Below are positions 39,174 to 47,574 of a DNA stretch of 64,000 nt, piece by piece. The notes beneath the pieces were generated by a model. That model was not told the DNA's origin. It saw only the letters and a program-made list of their open reading frames with translations, and searched no databases. This stretch comes from Bacteroidaceae bacterium (lineage in GTDB: Bacteria; Bacteroidota; Bacteroidia; Bacteroidales; Bacteroidaceae): contig JAFSAT010000018.1 in the NCBI GenBank assembly GCA_017442185.1, positions 62,001 through 126,000 on the forward strand, given 5' to 3'. Both the position numbers and the translations under genes were made by a program. Positions within the stretch are counted from its first letter, which is position 1. Every line of letters begins with the position of its first letter.

Positions 39174-39932
39174 ATGGCAAAAGGTAAATTACAGAAATTT
39201 GCCGACATGAGCAAATACCCTCATGTGGTAGAGCATCACTTTTCCATTGCCGATGCTTCGCCATTCCCCATGAAGGGCAATTGGGGTCGCGATTTTTTTC
39301 ATAATGACAATCCTATTGTACTCGAATTAGGATGCGGTCGTGGAGAGTATACAGTTGCACTCGCACGACGCTTCCCCGAGAAGAATTTCATAGGGGTGGA
39401 TATAAAAGGAGCACGCATGTGGAGTGGTGCAACAGAGGCTCTGAATGACGGCCTAAAGAATGTTGGCTTTCTGCGTACTAATATTGAGATAATCGACCAC
39501 TTTTTTGGTGCAGGAGAGGTGAGTGAAATATGGCTCACTTTTCCCGATCCGCAGATGAAGAAATACACCAAACGTCTTACATCGTCGTTATTCCTTGAAC
39601 GATATGCCCGCATATTGTCAGCAGATGCAACGATACATCTGAAAACCGACAGCAATTTTATGTTCACATACACAAAATATGTGACACAGGCAAATATGTT
39701 GCCCGTTATACGTTGCATCGACAACGTTTATGCACCGCAAGAGGTTGACGAGATTCTCTCCATACGCACCTACTACGAATCTCAGTGGCTGGAACGAGGG
39801 CTTACGATAAAATACATCAGTTTCAGCCTTTCGGGTAGAGACACCTTCGTCGAGCCGGATGTCGAGATAGAACTTGATGAATATCGCAGCTACAATCGAA
39901 GTAAACGCAGCGGTTTGCAAACAAGCAAATGA
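39174..39932 (+). CDS. trmB: tRNA (guanine-N7-)-methyltransferase
   Basis: A 252-residue SAM-dependent enzyme that methylates G46 in the variable loop of tRNA. The SAM-binding motif [15 protein letters not shown], the acidic [12 protein letters not shown] and the family motif [19 protein letters not shown] are all visible. The ATG at 39174 is preferred over an ATG five codons upstream, because the latter lies inside ilvE and homologues begin close to [10 protein letters not shown]. Confidence 0.95.
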   Translation: MAKGKLQKFADMSKYPHVVEHHFSIADASPFPMKGNWGRDFFHNDNPIVLELGCGRGEYTVALARRFPEKNFIGVDIKGARMWSGATEALNDGLKNVGFLRTNIEIIDHFFGAGEVSEIWLTFPDPQMKKYTKRLTSSLFLERYARILSADATIHLKTDSNFMFTYTKYVTQANMLPVIRCIDNVYAPQEVDEILSIRTYYESQWLERGLTIKYISFSLSGRDTFVEPDVEIELDEYRSYNRSKRSGLQTSK

Positions 39933-39987
39933 GACGCGGTAAAATAAGCTGCATAATAATTCTAACAGCAATATAAAAAACTTATAA

Positions 39988-41091
39988 ATGGCACTATATC
40001 CCAAATTAATATTAGACGCACTCGAAAAAGTGCGTTACCCGGGAAACGGTAAAAATCTTGTCGAAGCAGATATGGTTGACGATAACATACGCATCGACGG
40101 AAACAAAGTGAGCTTTTCACTAATATTCGAGAAACCCACCGACCCCTTTATACGCTCGGTGGTAAAGTCGGCCGAAGCGGCAATTCTCACATACGTGGGC
40201 CGAGAGGTGGAGATTGTGGGTAACATCAGCGTGGTGAGCCGGCAGCAGGCACGTCCCGAGGTTGGAAAGTTTTTGCCACAGGTTAAAAACGTAATAGCCA
40301 TTTCATCGGGCAAAGGAGGAGTAGGAAAATCCACGGTATCGGCTAATCTGGCAATTGCACTTGCACGCTTAGGCTACAAAGTGGGGCTTTTGGATGCTGA
40401 TATCTTCGGCCCGTCGATACCAAAAATGTTCAGCGTAGAGGATGAACGTCCTTACAGTGAGAATATCGGTGGACGCGACCTCATAATACCCGTTGAAAAA
40501 TATGGCGTCAAGATTCTCTCGATAGGCTTTTTTGTCGACCCCGAGCAGGCTATATTGTGGCGCGGAGGTATGGCAAGCAATGCCCTCAAACAGCTGATAG
40601 CCGATGCAAATTGGGGCGAGCTCGACTATTTCCTGATAGACCTCCCTCCCGGCACCAGCGACATACATCTGACAATCGTGCAGAGCCTGTCGCTCACAGG
40701 AGCACTTGTGGTGACAACACCTCAAGAGGTTGCCTTGGCTGCAGCCATCAAGGGTGTGAATATGTTCGTAAACGAGAAAGTTGGCGTTCCTGTATTGGGC
40801 GTTGTAGAGAATATGGCGTGGTTTACCCCTGCCGAGCTTCCCGAAAATCGCTATTACATATTCGGGCGCGATGGTGGCAGACGCATGGCAGATACATTCG
40901 GAATACCGCTTATCGGACAGATTCCTCTTGTGCAGAGTATATGCGAGAGTGGCGATGCAGGGCTGCCGATAGCAATGAAGGCCGATACTCCCGACGGACA
41001 GGCTTTCTTGGCTCTTGCAGCCTCGCTTGTCGAGCAGACGAACCGACGCAATAACGAACTTCCACCCACACGCATTGTGGGAACACATTGA
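39988..41091 (+). CDS. Mrp/ApbC family iron-sulfur carrier ATPase
   Basis: A 367-residue P-loop NTPase of the Mrp/NBP35/ApbC family, thought to carry and deliver Fe-S clusters. An N-terminal MIP18-like domain (about 1-85) precedes the deviant Walker [11 protein letters not shown] near residue 108. [12 protein letters not shown] and DLPPGTSD follow. The cluster-binding CxxC expected near VENMAWF is absent: the sequence reads FTPAELPEN and the whole protein holds a single cysteine (in SICESG). It therefore cannot bind a bridging cluster in the usual way. It ends before a strong bidirectional terminator. Confidence 0.9.
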   Translation: MALYPKLILDALEKVRYPGNGKNLVEADMVDDNIRIDGNKVSFSLIFEKPTDPFIRSVVKSAEAAILTYVGREVEIVGNISVVSRQQARPEVGKFLPQVKNVIAISSGKGGVGKSTVSANLAIALARLGYKVGLLDADIFGPSIPKMFSVEDERPYSENIGGRDLIIPVEKYGVKILSIGFFVDPEQAILWRGGMASNALKQLIADANWGELDYFLIDLPPGTSDIHLTIVQSLSLTGALVVTTPQEVALAAAIKGVNMFVNEKVGVPVLGVVENMAWFTPAELPENRYYIFGRDGGRRMADTFGIPLIGQIPLVQSICESGDAGLPIAMKADTPDGQAFLALAASLVEQTNRRNNELPPTRIVGTH

Positions 41092-41180
41092 TTATTTGAC
41101 GTATAGATAAGAGCATTTTGGTGTGATTGATAAACTTGCCTGAAATCTCGACATCTTATCGAAACGCTTCAAAAAGGCAG

Positions 41181-41229
41181 ACACGTCAAAAAGCCCGAGG
41201 TATTTTGTCCCTCGGGCTTTTTGACGTGT
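41181..41229. terminator. 20-bp perfect hairpin, bidirectional terminator
   Basis: Bases 41181-41200 and 41210-41229 are exact reverse complements around a 9-base loop. The GC-rich core AGCCCGAGG is flanked by AAAAA / TTTTT, giving U-runs on both strands. It separates the convergent mrp gene and the small membrane protein gene. Confidence 0.9.
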
Positions 41230-41243
41230 GTATGTATCGTTTG

Positions 41244-41465
41244 TTATACAGAATTTTTTATTTGAAAATAGAATCCTATGGCTGTGGCTATTAAAACCAT
41301 TCCCATGGTTCCGTAGAGCCATCGGCTTTTTGTGCGTCCTATGCGTCGCACCAATGGAGCGGCATTGTCCGATGCAAAGAACCACTCCCAATCTAATATC
41401 GCAGCCAAAAGTGCAATTGTACCGGATATTACAAAAAGAGTCTGTATAATATGATGCAGAAACAT
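41244..41465 (-). CDS. Small two-helix membrane protein, Imm17-like
   Basis: A 73-residue protein with two hydrophobic helices (about residues 5-22 and 48-68) joined by a short loop rich in Arg and Lys. The pattern ALLAAILDWEWFFASDNA and VRRIGRTKSRWLYG recalls the Imm17 family, which is annotated from polymorphic-toxin loci. Here it is the last gene of a lipid A/nucleotide/thiamine operon with no toxin nearby, so an immunity role is doubtful. The ATG at 41465 lies 5 bp after the thiL stop and is preferred to one 12 codons upstream that would overlap thiL. Confidence 0.65.
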   Translation of the reverse strand: MFLHHIIQTLFVISGTIALLAAILDWEWFFASDNAAPLVRRIGRTKSRWLYGTMGMVLIATAIGFYFQIKNSV

Positions 41466-41469
41466 CTGT

Positions 41470-42510
41470 TTATTCTTTAAGAGCGTTCCAACCTTGTGCA
41501 CGCAGTTCCATCTCCGCTCCGTCGCGTGTTATCATGGCGCAGCCCATGCTGTCACCTACAATGTGGCCTATAATGTGCACGCCTTTCATTGCTGTAATCT
41601 TTTCGTGGTCGGCAATGGGTACGGTGAACAGCAGTTCATAGTCCTCTCCGCCGTTCAGTGCGCATGTAACCACATTAAGGTTTAATTCCTCGGCCATAAT
41701 GGCTGTCTGATAATCTATCGGAATGCGTTCTTCGTAGATGCGGCATCCTACTTTGCTCTGCTTGCAAATGTGCATAAGCTCCGACGAGAGGCCATCGGAA
41801 ATATCCATCATTGCAGTGGGGGTTATTCCCTCCTTGCGCAACTGTTCTATAATGTCTTTTCGCGCTTCGGGCTTCAGTTGGCGCTCCAAAAGATACTCTT
41901 TTCCTGCAAAGTCGGGTTGAATGTCCTCTTTGTCGGCTGTGGCAACCTTTTCGCGCTCCAATAGTTGCAGTCCCATATATGCTGCGCCAAGGTCACCGCT
42001 CACACATATAAGGTCGGTCTCTTTGGCACCACTGCGTTTTACGGCTCTACCTCGGGGTGAGGTGCCAATTGCGGTTATGCTTATGGCAAGGCCGGTGAGC
42101 GACGAGGTGGTGTCACCACCCACAATATCGGTATTGTGTTCGCTGCATGCGAGCTTTATACCTGCATATAATTGCTCAATATCCTCGATGCAGAATTTCT
42201 TGCTCAGTGCCAACGAAACGGTTATCTGTTTGGGAGTGCCATTCATGGCATATATGTCTGAGAGATTTGCCATAGTGACTTTGTAACCTAAATGTTTCAA
42301 TGGGAAATAGGTTAGGTCGAAATGTACTCCTTCCATAAATATATCTGTACTTATGAGTACCTCTTCTTCGTTGTCAAAATGTAATATGGCCGCATCATCA
42401 CCTGCCCCCGTTACCGTTTCGGGGTTAACGGGGGTGAGGTCTGATGTAAGATGCTCAATCAGTCCGAATTCTCCGAGTGTCGAAATTTCGGTTCTTTTTC
42501 CTCTGTTCAT
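41470..42510 (-). CDS. thiL: Thiamine-monophosphate kinase
   Basis: A 346-residue ThiL, which phosphorylates thiamine monophosphate to the active diphosphate. Family motifs are GAGDDAAIL near residue 36, STDIFMEGVHFD near 54, the VGGDTTSS segment near 123 and MMDISDGLSSEL near 238. Length is typical of Bacteroidota ThiL. It lies 13 bp downstream of the purine nucleoside phosphorylase gene in the lpxK operon. Confidence 0.94.
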   Translation of the reverse strand: MNRGKRTEISTLGEFGLIEHLTSDLTPVNPETVTGAGDDAAILHFDNEEEVLISTDIFMEGVHFDLTYFPLKHLGYKVTMANLSDIYAMNGTPKQITVSLALSKKFCIEDIEQLYAGIKLACSEHNTDIVGGDTTSSLTGLAISITAIGTSPRGRAVKRSGAKETDLICVSGDLGAAYMGLQLLEREKVATADKEDIQPDFAGKEYLLERQLKPEARKDIIEQLRKEGITPTAMMDISDGLSSELMHICKQSKVGCRIYEERIPIDYQTAIMAEELNLNVVTCALNGGEDYELLFTVPIADHEKITAMKGVHIIGHIVGDSMGCAMITRDGAEMELRAQGWNALKE

Positions 42511-42523
42511 CGTGGAAATGCTC

Positions 42524-43333
42524 TTAAGCTCTGTTTACTATCTCGCGGAAGATGGTGGTCATGCGAGGCTGTGCCTCATCGGCGGCTTTTTGTACCTCTT
42601 CGTGGCTCACTTCAACCACCACACCTTCTAAGCCAAGGTCGGTGATTACCGATATTCCGAATACACGTATTCCGCAGTGGCGTGCCACTATTACCTCGGG
42701 TACTGTTGACATGCCCACAGCGTCGCCGCCCATACGGTGGAACATAACATACTCTGCCGGTGTTTCAAATGTGGGGCCTTGTGTTCCAAGGTATACTCCC
42801 TCTACCACGCGTATTCCTTTCTCTGCTGCAATATCCTTGGCCATTGCTATCAGTTCGGGGTTGTATGTCTTGCTCATGTCCGGGAAGCGAGGCCCATACT
42901 CAATGTTTTTCCCACGCAAGGGATGCTCGGGGAACATGTTTATGTGGTCGGTTATTATCATCAAGTCGCCAATCACAAAGTCGGGGTTCATACCGCCTGC
43001 GGCGTTTGACACAAAGAGGGTTTTTATTCCAAGTTCGCGCATTACACGCACAGGGAAAGTAACCTCTTTCATCGAGTAACCTTCGTAGTAGTGGAAACGT
43101 CCCTGCATCGCCATTATCTCTTTATCGCCGAGCTTTCCGAAAATGAGCTTGCCTGAGTGTCCCTCTACGGTAGAGAGAGGAAAGTTGGGTATATCCTCAT
43201 ATTTTATTTCGTACTTGTCGGTTATCTCATTTACAAGGCTTCCAAGGCCTGTGCCCAGAATAATTGCAGTTTCGGGATTTGTTGTCATTCTAGCCTTAAG
43301 GTATTCGGCAGTCTGTTTGATTTTTTCTAACAT
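42524..43333 (-). CDS. Purine nucleoside phosphorylase
   Basis: A 269-residue PNP of the trimeric family (punA/PNP type), splitting guanosine and inosine into base and ribose-1-phosphate. GTGLGSL near residue 27, VEGHSGKLIFG near 56, the QGRFHYYEGY phosphate-site loop near 76 and SNAAGGMNPDF near 109 are present. The purine-site segment ETPAEYVMFHRMGGDAVGMSTVPEV near 190-215 has the Glu and Asn/Asp positions expected. Its start overlaps the lpxK stop by 38 bp. Confidence 0.94.
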   Translation of the reverse strand: MLEKIKQTAEYLKARMTTNPETAIILGTGLGSLVNEITDKYEIKYEDIPNFPLSTVEGHSGKLIFGKLGDKEIMAMQGRFHYYEGYSMKEVTFPVRVMRELGIKTLFVSNAAGGMNPDFVIGDLMIITDHINMFPEHPLRGKNIEYGPRFPDMSKTYNPELIAMAKDIAAEKGIRVVEGVYLGTQGPTFETPAEYVMFHRMGGDAVGMSTVPEVIVARHCGIRVFGISVITDLGLEGVVVEVSHEEVQKAADEAQPRMTTIFREIVNRA

Positions 43334-44387
43334 AATCTGATATTATTTGGTTAAACATATTTTCTTTGTTATGCAGGATTGATACTTTTATGGGTATCAC
43401 GTATATATGTTTTTTTATCTCTTGTGGCAGGGCGGGGTGTCTCTTTAGTCGGGTGGCATCTTTCTCTGTTGTAGCAATCAGTTTGTTGTTGCTGTTAATT
43501 TTAGAAAATGCTGTTGCAATGTCGGCAATCTCTTTGTCGCTGAAGCTGTGATGGTCGGGATATTGCTTCAGAATTACTTGCGCACCGCGTCGCTCAATCT
43601 CGGCTTTCAGCGGAGCGGGCCTTGCAATTCCTGTCACAAGTAATATGTCTGTGTCTGACGATATTTGCATGTGTCCCTCCGATTGTTGCGGAAACAGAGG
43701 ATAAGGTGTTCCGTATTGCATAGTAGAAAAGAATATCGGAAGATTTTTGTATTTGGCGCACCTTTTCTCAATCTCAATCTGTTCTGAGGTGCTGATGTCG
43801 GACGGACACTTTGTTATTATTATAATGTCGGCTCGTTTTATTCCATTTGCCGATTCGCGCAGGCGTCCTATCGGCAACAGTGTGTCGTACCACACAGGGC
43901 GACTTCTGTCTATTAAAAGAATGTTGAGGCCTGCTTTTACGTGACGGTGCTGAAAAGCATCGTCAAGGAGTATCACTTGCGGAGGAACAGGCCTCCTCTC
44001 AAGTGTCTCTATTCCGCGCACACGTTTTTCGTCCACCGCCACTGTTATTTTGTTGAATTTGTTTGCCATTTGGCAAGGTTCGTCGCCAATATCGCGTGCG
44101 GTGGTGTTGCTGTCGGCCGATACGAATCCTCGGCTTTTTCTTCCGTAACCGCGACTGAGCACTGCAATACGATAGTCATCTTGCAAAAGCTCTATCAAGT
44201 ACTCTGTGTGGGGAGTTTTTCCCGTTCCGCCAACGGTAATATTGCCTATGCAGATTGTAGGAGTCTCGAAACTGCGGCTCTCTCTTATGCCATAATCGAA
44301 TGTACGATTCCTCAGCCATGTAATCCAATGGTAAGGATTGATGGCGTTAAGCAGAGTGAAAATAGTGTCGTTTGTCATATATGGCAT
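43296..44387 (-). CDS. lpxK: Tetraacyldisaccharide 4'-kinase
   Basis: A 363-residue LpxK, the inner-membrane-associated kinase adding the 4'-phosphate to the lipid A precursor. The P-loop GNITVGGTGKTPH is near residue 48 and the LLDDAFQHRHVK motif near 140. An N-terminal hydrophobic helix is expected for membrane association. An alternative ATG is three codons downstream. It heads an operon with pnp, thiL and the Imm17-like gene. Upstream is a structured leader and one copy of the dispersed promoter cassette. Confidence 0.93.
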   Translation of the reverse strand: MPYMTNDTIFTLLNAINPYHWITWLRNRTFDYGIRESRSFETPTICIGNITVGGTGKTPHTEYLIELLQDDYRIAVLSRGYGRKSRGFVSADSNTTARDIGDEPCQMANKFNKITVAVDEKRVRGIETLERRPVPPQVILLDDAFQHRHVKAGLNILLIDRSRPVWYDTLLPIGRLRESANGIKRADIIIITKCPSDISTSEQIEIEKRCAKYKNLPIFFSTMQYGTPYPLFPQQSEGHMQISSDTDILLVTGIARPAPLKAEIERRGAQVILKQYPDHHSFSDKEIADIATAFSKINSNNKLIATTEKDATRLKRHPALPQEIKKHIYVIPIKVSILHNKENMFNQIISDYVRKNQTDCRIP

Positions 44388-44451
44388 ATAATCTCGGTTC
44401 TTTATGAATGCGAATTTAACGAAAAGTTCTCAACATCCAATTTTTTGCAGC

Positions 44452-44558
44452 GCAGTTTCTGATTGGAATCTCTTTCCATCTTGCATGGTAGCGTCAGACT
44501 TCCACGAATGGAAATAAAGATAAAAAGTCAAAAGCAGACTTTGACAATCAGAAACAGC
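44452..44558 (-). ncRNA. Structured 5' leader of the lpxK operon (candidate cis-regulatory RNA)
   Basis: Read on the minus strand, a 14-base closing helix (44545-44558 with 44452-44465, one mismatch) starts 4 bases after the -7 box TATATTTG, so it would form the very 5' end of the transcript. Inside are a hairpin TTCCA-TTCG-TGGAA (44500-44513) and a hairpin CCAT-GCAAG-ATGG (44476-44488). The 5' strand of the first can instead pair with the 3' strand of the second (TTTCCAT with ATGGAAA), giving two mutually exclusive folds. The last part of the leader runs a further 65 bases to the ATG. No match to a known riboswitch is recognised. Confidence 0.45.
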
Positions 44559-44562
44559 TATG

Positions 44563-44654
44563 CAAATATAGCAACAAACGAGCGAAATAAATAAAGCTTG
44601 CTTTATTATTTTGCAGCGAGTGCAGTCTTATATTCGAGGTTTACCTCAAATATA
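44563..44654 (-). repeat. Dispersed promoter cassette upstream of lpxK
   Basis: Same order of parts as the 88-bp unit before mgtC, in the same orientation to its gene: GAATATAAG, CACTCGCTGC, the hairpin AATAAAGC-TT-GCTTTATT, TTTCGCTCG, then TTTGTTGCTATATTTG with a -7 box at 44563-44570. A second -7 box (44647-44654) lies 84 bases upstream within a partner inverted repeat. Hairpin stems differ from the mgtC units but remain paired (AATAAAGC/GCTTTATT against TCAAGC/GCTTGA). Confidence 0.75.
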
Positions 44655-44805
44655 GAAACATTTTGCAATAAATTAAAAACGGTTTATTACCTCAACTTTC
44701 TTTAAAAAGACTTTTTTGATGGTTAACTTTTCAATATTTTAATGAGAATTTGCATTTTAATGGAATGTTTTTCTCCAAATGTTTATGAGATTGAAAAAAA
44801 AAGGT

Positions 44806-44813
44806 TACTTTTG
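44806..44813 (+). promoter_or_regulatory. -7 box for tRNA-Ser and the exbB operon
   Basis: TACTTTTG matches TAnnTTTG. It lies 70 bp before the tRNA. No terminator is seen between the tRNA and exbB, so both may share this promoter. Confidence 0.5.
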
Positions 44814-44882
44814 CCCGAAATTGTCGCGCAGTTTATGATTTTTTTGTAACTTGCGCCCGTTTAGTGGCAACTATGTCCAAAA

Positions 44883-44970
44883 GGAAAGGTGCTCGAGTGG
44901 CTGAAGAGGCACGCCTGGAAAGCGTGTAATCGTCAAAAGCGATTCGGGGGTTCGAATCCCCCTCTTTCCG
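44883..44970 (+). tRNA. tRNA-Ser (anticodon GGA)
   Basis: An 88-base class II tRNA. The acceptor stem GGAAAGG pairs with TCTTTCC (one G-U) followed by discriminator G, as in tRNA-Ser. The anticodon stem CACGC/GCGTG encloses loop CTGGAAA, anticodon GGA, reading UCC and UCU. A long variable arm precedes the T arm, whose loop is TTCGAAT. CCA is not encoded, as usual in this phylum. Confidence 0.95.
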
Positions 44971-45022
44971 CAAAGGAGATAATATTAACTTAAAATAATC
45001 AATTTCTAAAAATTACACACAC

Positions 45023-45859
45023 ATGAAAAAGATTTTTGCAATCGTTGCAATGGTGGGTATGTTTGCTTTTGGCACTACCCAGTCGGTAAATGCTCAGGAC
45101 GCAGCTCCTGTAGCTGATGCACAGACAGAACAGGCGGTAGATTCTACAGCAGTGGATACTGCTGCCGTTGAGGAGGCTGCTCCTGCTGTTGAAACACCCG
45201 CTCCCGTTGAGGAGGTTGAGTCTGAAGGTTTCCACAAGACACTTAAGACAAAGTTTATCGAGGGTGATGCTTCGTTCATGGCTCTTGTTGCCATCGCTAT
45301 GGTTATCGGTCTTGCATTCTGCATCGAGCGTATCATCTACCTGAGCCTTGCTGAGGTTAACACAAAGAAGCTGATGGAGTCTATTGCTAAGGCTCTTGAT
45401 GCAGGTGATGTAGAAAAAGCTAAGAACATCTGCCGCAACACCGCAGGTCCCGTAGCTTCAATCTGCTATCAGGGTCTTCTTCGTCTTAACGAGGGTCTCG
45501 ACGTTGTTGAGCGTTCAGTTGTTTCTTACGGTAGCGTAAAGGCCGGCGAGCTTGAGAAGGGTTGCTCATGGATTACCCTCTTCATCGCAATGGCTCCTTC
45601 ACTCGGATTCTTGGGTACTGTGATTGGTATGATTATGGCCTTCGACCAGATTCAGGCTGCAGGTGATATCTCTCCGACCGTTGTTGCCGGTGGTATGAAG
45701 GTGGCTCTTATCACAACCGTATACGGTATTATCGTAGCTCTTGTTCTTCAGATTTTCTACAACTTCATCCTTGGTAAGATTGAGGCTTTGACTGCCGATA
45801 TGGAAGAGTCTTCAATCACTCTGCTCGACCTGCTTGCAAAGTACAACCTCAAGAAGTAA
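45023..45859 (+). CDS. exbB: MotA/TolQ/ExbB proton channel family protein
   Basis: A 278-residue ExbB-like protein, the pentameric proton channel subunit that powers TonB or a similar periplasmic-spanning protein. An N-terminal signal-like helix (1-24, ending VNAQ) and an acidic Ala/Pro/Val-rich linker (about 25-68) precede the three membrane helices: about 80-105, 190-215 (LFIAMAPSLGFLGTVIGMI) and 230-255. The exported linker is an extension seen in Bacteroidota but absent from the E. coli protein. First of four genes with exbD pairs. Confidence 0.92.
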   Translation: MKKIFAIVAMVGMFAFGTTQSVNAQDAAPVADAQTEQAVDSTAVDTAAVEEAAPAVETPAPVEEVESEGFHKTLKTKFIEGDASFMALVAIAMVIGLAFCIERIIYLSLAEVNTKKLMESIAKALDAGDVEKAKNICRNTAGPVASICYQGLLRLNEGLDVVERSVVSYGSVKAGELEKGCSWITLFIAMAPSLGFLGTVIGMIMAFDQIQAAGDISPTVVAGGMKVALITTVYGIIVALVLQIFYNFILGKIEALTADMEESSITLLDLLAKYNLKK

Positions 45860-45891
45860 TTTTAAAACAGCTTAAATAAATTATTAAAAGT

Positions 45892-46383
45892 ATGAAAGCT
45901 GGTATTTCAGAAAAAATTTCAACCTGGACGTTTTACGCTTTGATGGCAATCTCAGCCGTAGTGCTGGTGTTGTTCTTCTTTATCGGCTTCGATAACGTAA
46001 CAACTATATCAGGTAATACATACACCGATCCTGAGAATCTTGATGTTCTTATGTATTGGATGTATACTTTGGTGGCTGCCTGTGTTATATTTGTGGCAGC
46101 ATTTGTGATTATACAATTCTTTGCGACTTTGAAGTCTGAGCCTAAGGCTGCTTTAAAGAGTCTGCTTTCAATTGTGCTTCTTGCAGCCCTTTTCGGAGGT
46201 GCTTATGCTGCTTCTGATGATTCAACAATGATTATCAACGGTAGTGCATTCGACGATAAAGGCAAGATTATTCTTACAGACGTATGCATCTATGTTCAGT
46301 ATGTATTGGTACTTGTTACAGTAATATGCACAGTTGTAAGTCTGTTGGGATTGTTGAAATTTGTTAATAAGGTAAAAGCGTAA
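45892..46383 (+). CDS. Conserved membrane protein of the exb operon
   Basis: A 163-residue protein with about four hydrophobic helices (roughly residues 16-35, 55-78, 85-107 and 125-150). No family name is recognised. Its place between exbB and exbD, with gaps of 32 and 7 bp, suggests that it belongs to the energy-transducing complex. Confidence 0.8.
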   Translation: MKAGISEKISTWTFYALMAISAVVLVLFFFIGFDNVTTISGNTYTDPENLDVLMYWMYTLVAACVIFVAAFVIIQFFATLKSEPKAALKSLLSIVLLAALFGGAYAASDDSTMIINGSAFDDKGKIILTDVCIYVQYVLVLVTVICTVVSLLGLLKFVNKVKA

Positions 46384-46390
46384 AATTAAA

Positions 46391-46999
46391 ATGGCTAAAG
46401 GAAAAAGAAAAGTTCCGGGTTTGAATGGAAGTTCTATGGCCGACATCTCATTCATCATGCTCATCTTCTTCCTGGTGACCACCTCTATGGATACCGACCG
46501 CGGTTTGCATGTGCGTCTGCCGAATCCTCCCGATGAAAATATCGAGCAGGATCCTCCAAAGATTCGCAAGCGCAACAGCCTCATTGTTAATGTGAACATG
46601 CATGGACAAGTGATGGTTACGCAAGGCGAGAAAGCCGGTATTGAGGTTCAGATTTCCGAGCTGCGTCAGTTGGCAAAGGATTTTATTGAGAACCGCGAAG
46701 ATAGAATGGATTACCCCGAGAAGCACGCTGTAGAATTGCCGGCACCATTTGGTGTTCAGATGATTACCGACAAGCACGTTATCTCTTTGCAGACCGACCG
46801 TGCTGTGGCATACGACATATATTTCCAGGTATCAAACGAACTGTATGGTGCATATAACGAGCTGCGAGACGAACTTGCCCGCAGAACTTTCGGATATGGT
46901 TACAAAGAGTGCAACGAAGACCAGCAGTTGGCTATTCGTCAGTACTATAAGTGTATGATTTCAGAGGCTGAGCCCCGTAGCTATGGCCCACAACAGTAA
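46391..46999 (+). CDS. exbD: Biopolymer transport protein ExbD (first copy)
   Basis: A 202-residue ExbD/TolR protein: a single N-terminal membrane helix (about 16-38, SMADISFIMLIFFLVTTSMDTD) with the conserved Asp of the proton path in MADISF, then a periplasmic domain. It is longer than typical ExbD (about 140), with a C-terminal extension of about 50 residues (AYNELRDELARRTFG and after). Paired with a second copy 6 bp downstream. Confidence 0.92.
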   Translation: MAKGKRKVPGLNGSSMADISFIMLIFFLVTTSMDTDRGLHVRLPNPPDENIEQDPPKIRKRNSLIVNVNMHGQVMVTQGEKAGIEVQISELRQLAKDFIENREDRMDYPEKHAVELPAPFGVQMITDKHVISLQTDRAVAYDIYFQVSNELYGAYNELRDELARRTFGYGYKECNEDQQLAIRQYYKCMISEAEPRSYGPQQ

Positions 47000-47005
47000 A
47001 ACGCT

Positions 47006-47467
47006 ATGAGTAAGTTTCAGAATAAAGGAAAGGCAGAAATGCCTGAGTTGAATACCTCGTCACTGCCCGACTTGATATTCTCTATTCTATTCTTCTTCAT
47101 GATTGTAACATCAATGCGCGAAGTGGAATTGAAGGTTGAATTCAAGACACCTGCAGGTACCGAGTTGGAGAAACTTGAGCGTAAGTCGTTGGTTTCAAAC
47201 ATCTATATAGGAAAGCCTACGCGCGAGTTTCGTGCAAAGTTGGGTACTCAAAGCCGTATCCAATTGAATGATAAGTTTGCCGATGTGTCGCACATTCGTG
47301 AGTATATTCAAGATGAGCGTGCCAGCTTGGCAGAGCGTGATAAACCTTTTATGAAAGTCTCTATCAAAGGCGACAAAGATACTCAAATGGGTATCATCAC
47401 CGACGTTAAGATGGAACTTCGTAAAGCATGGGCGCTCTCAATAGTATATTCTGCTGCACAACGCTAA
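47006..47467 (+). CDS. exbD: Biopolymer transport protein ExbD (second copy)
   Basis: A 153-residue ExbD/TolR protein with one N-terminal helix (about 16-36, SLPDLIFSILFFFMIVTSM) bearing the proton-path Asp, and a short periplasmic domain. Its helix differs from that of the first copy, so the two may form a heterodimer or serve different partners. It is followed 7 bp later by a 26-bp hairpin. Confidence 0.92.
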   Translation: MSKFQNKGKAEMPELNTSSLPDLIFSILFFFMIVTSMREVELKVEFKTPAGTELEKLERKSLVSNIYIGKPTREFRAKLGTQSRIQLNDKFADVSHIREYIQDERASLAERDKPFMKVSIKGDKDTQMGIITDVKMELRKAWALSIVYSAAQR

Positions 47468-47474
47468 ACATACT

Positions 47475-47530
47475 AATCAAACAAAAAATCTCCGAAAAGA
47501 ACTTTCTTTTCGGAGATTTTTTGTTTGATT
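47475..47530. terminator. 26-bp perfect hairpin, bidirectional terminator
   Basis: Bases 47475-47500 and 47505-47530 are exact reverse complements around the loop ACTT. The GC-containing core TCTCCGAAAAG is flanked by AAAAAA/TTTTTT, giving U-runs on both strands between convergent exbD and folA. Confidence 0.92.
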
Positions 47531-47574
47531 ATCTTATATTGAGATTCTGAGCAGTCTCTATGAAGAGTGCAGTG

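Larger units (their letters stand above)
44388..44882. other. Intergenic region between divergent lpxK and tRNA-Ser
   Basis: No protein gene is seen in these 495 bases. From left to right they hold a roughly 65-base untranslated lpxK leader, the structured element at 44452-44558, the promoter cassette at 44563-44654, an A/T-rich stretch without recognised signals, and the rightward -7 box at 44806. Confidence 0.75.

Noticed and set aside
41244-41465. Toxin-immunity locus
   Set aside because: No toxin-like gene or polymorphic-toxin delivery domain lies nearby.
41470-42510. TPP riboswitch linked to thiL
   Set aside because: thiL lies inside an operon with 13 bp upstream of it; there is no room for the element, and the lpxK leader shows none of the TPP consensus that I can recognise.
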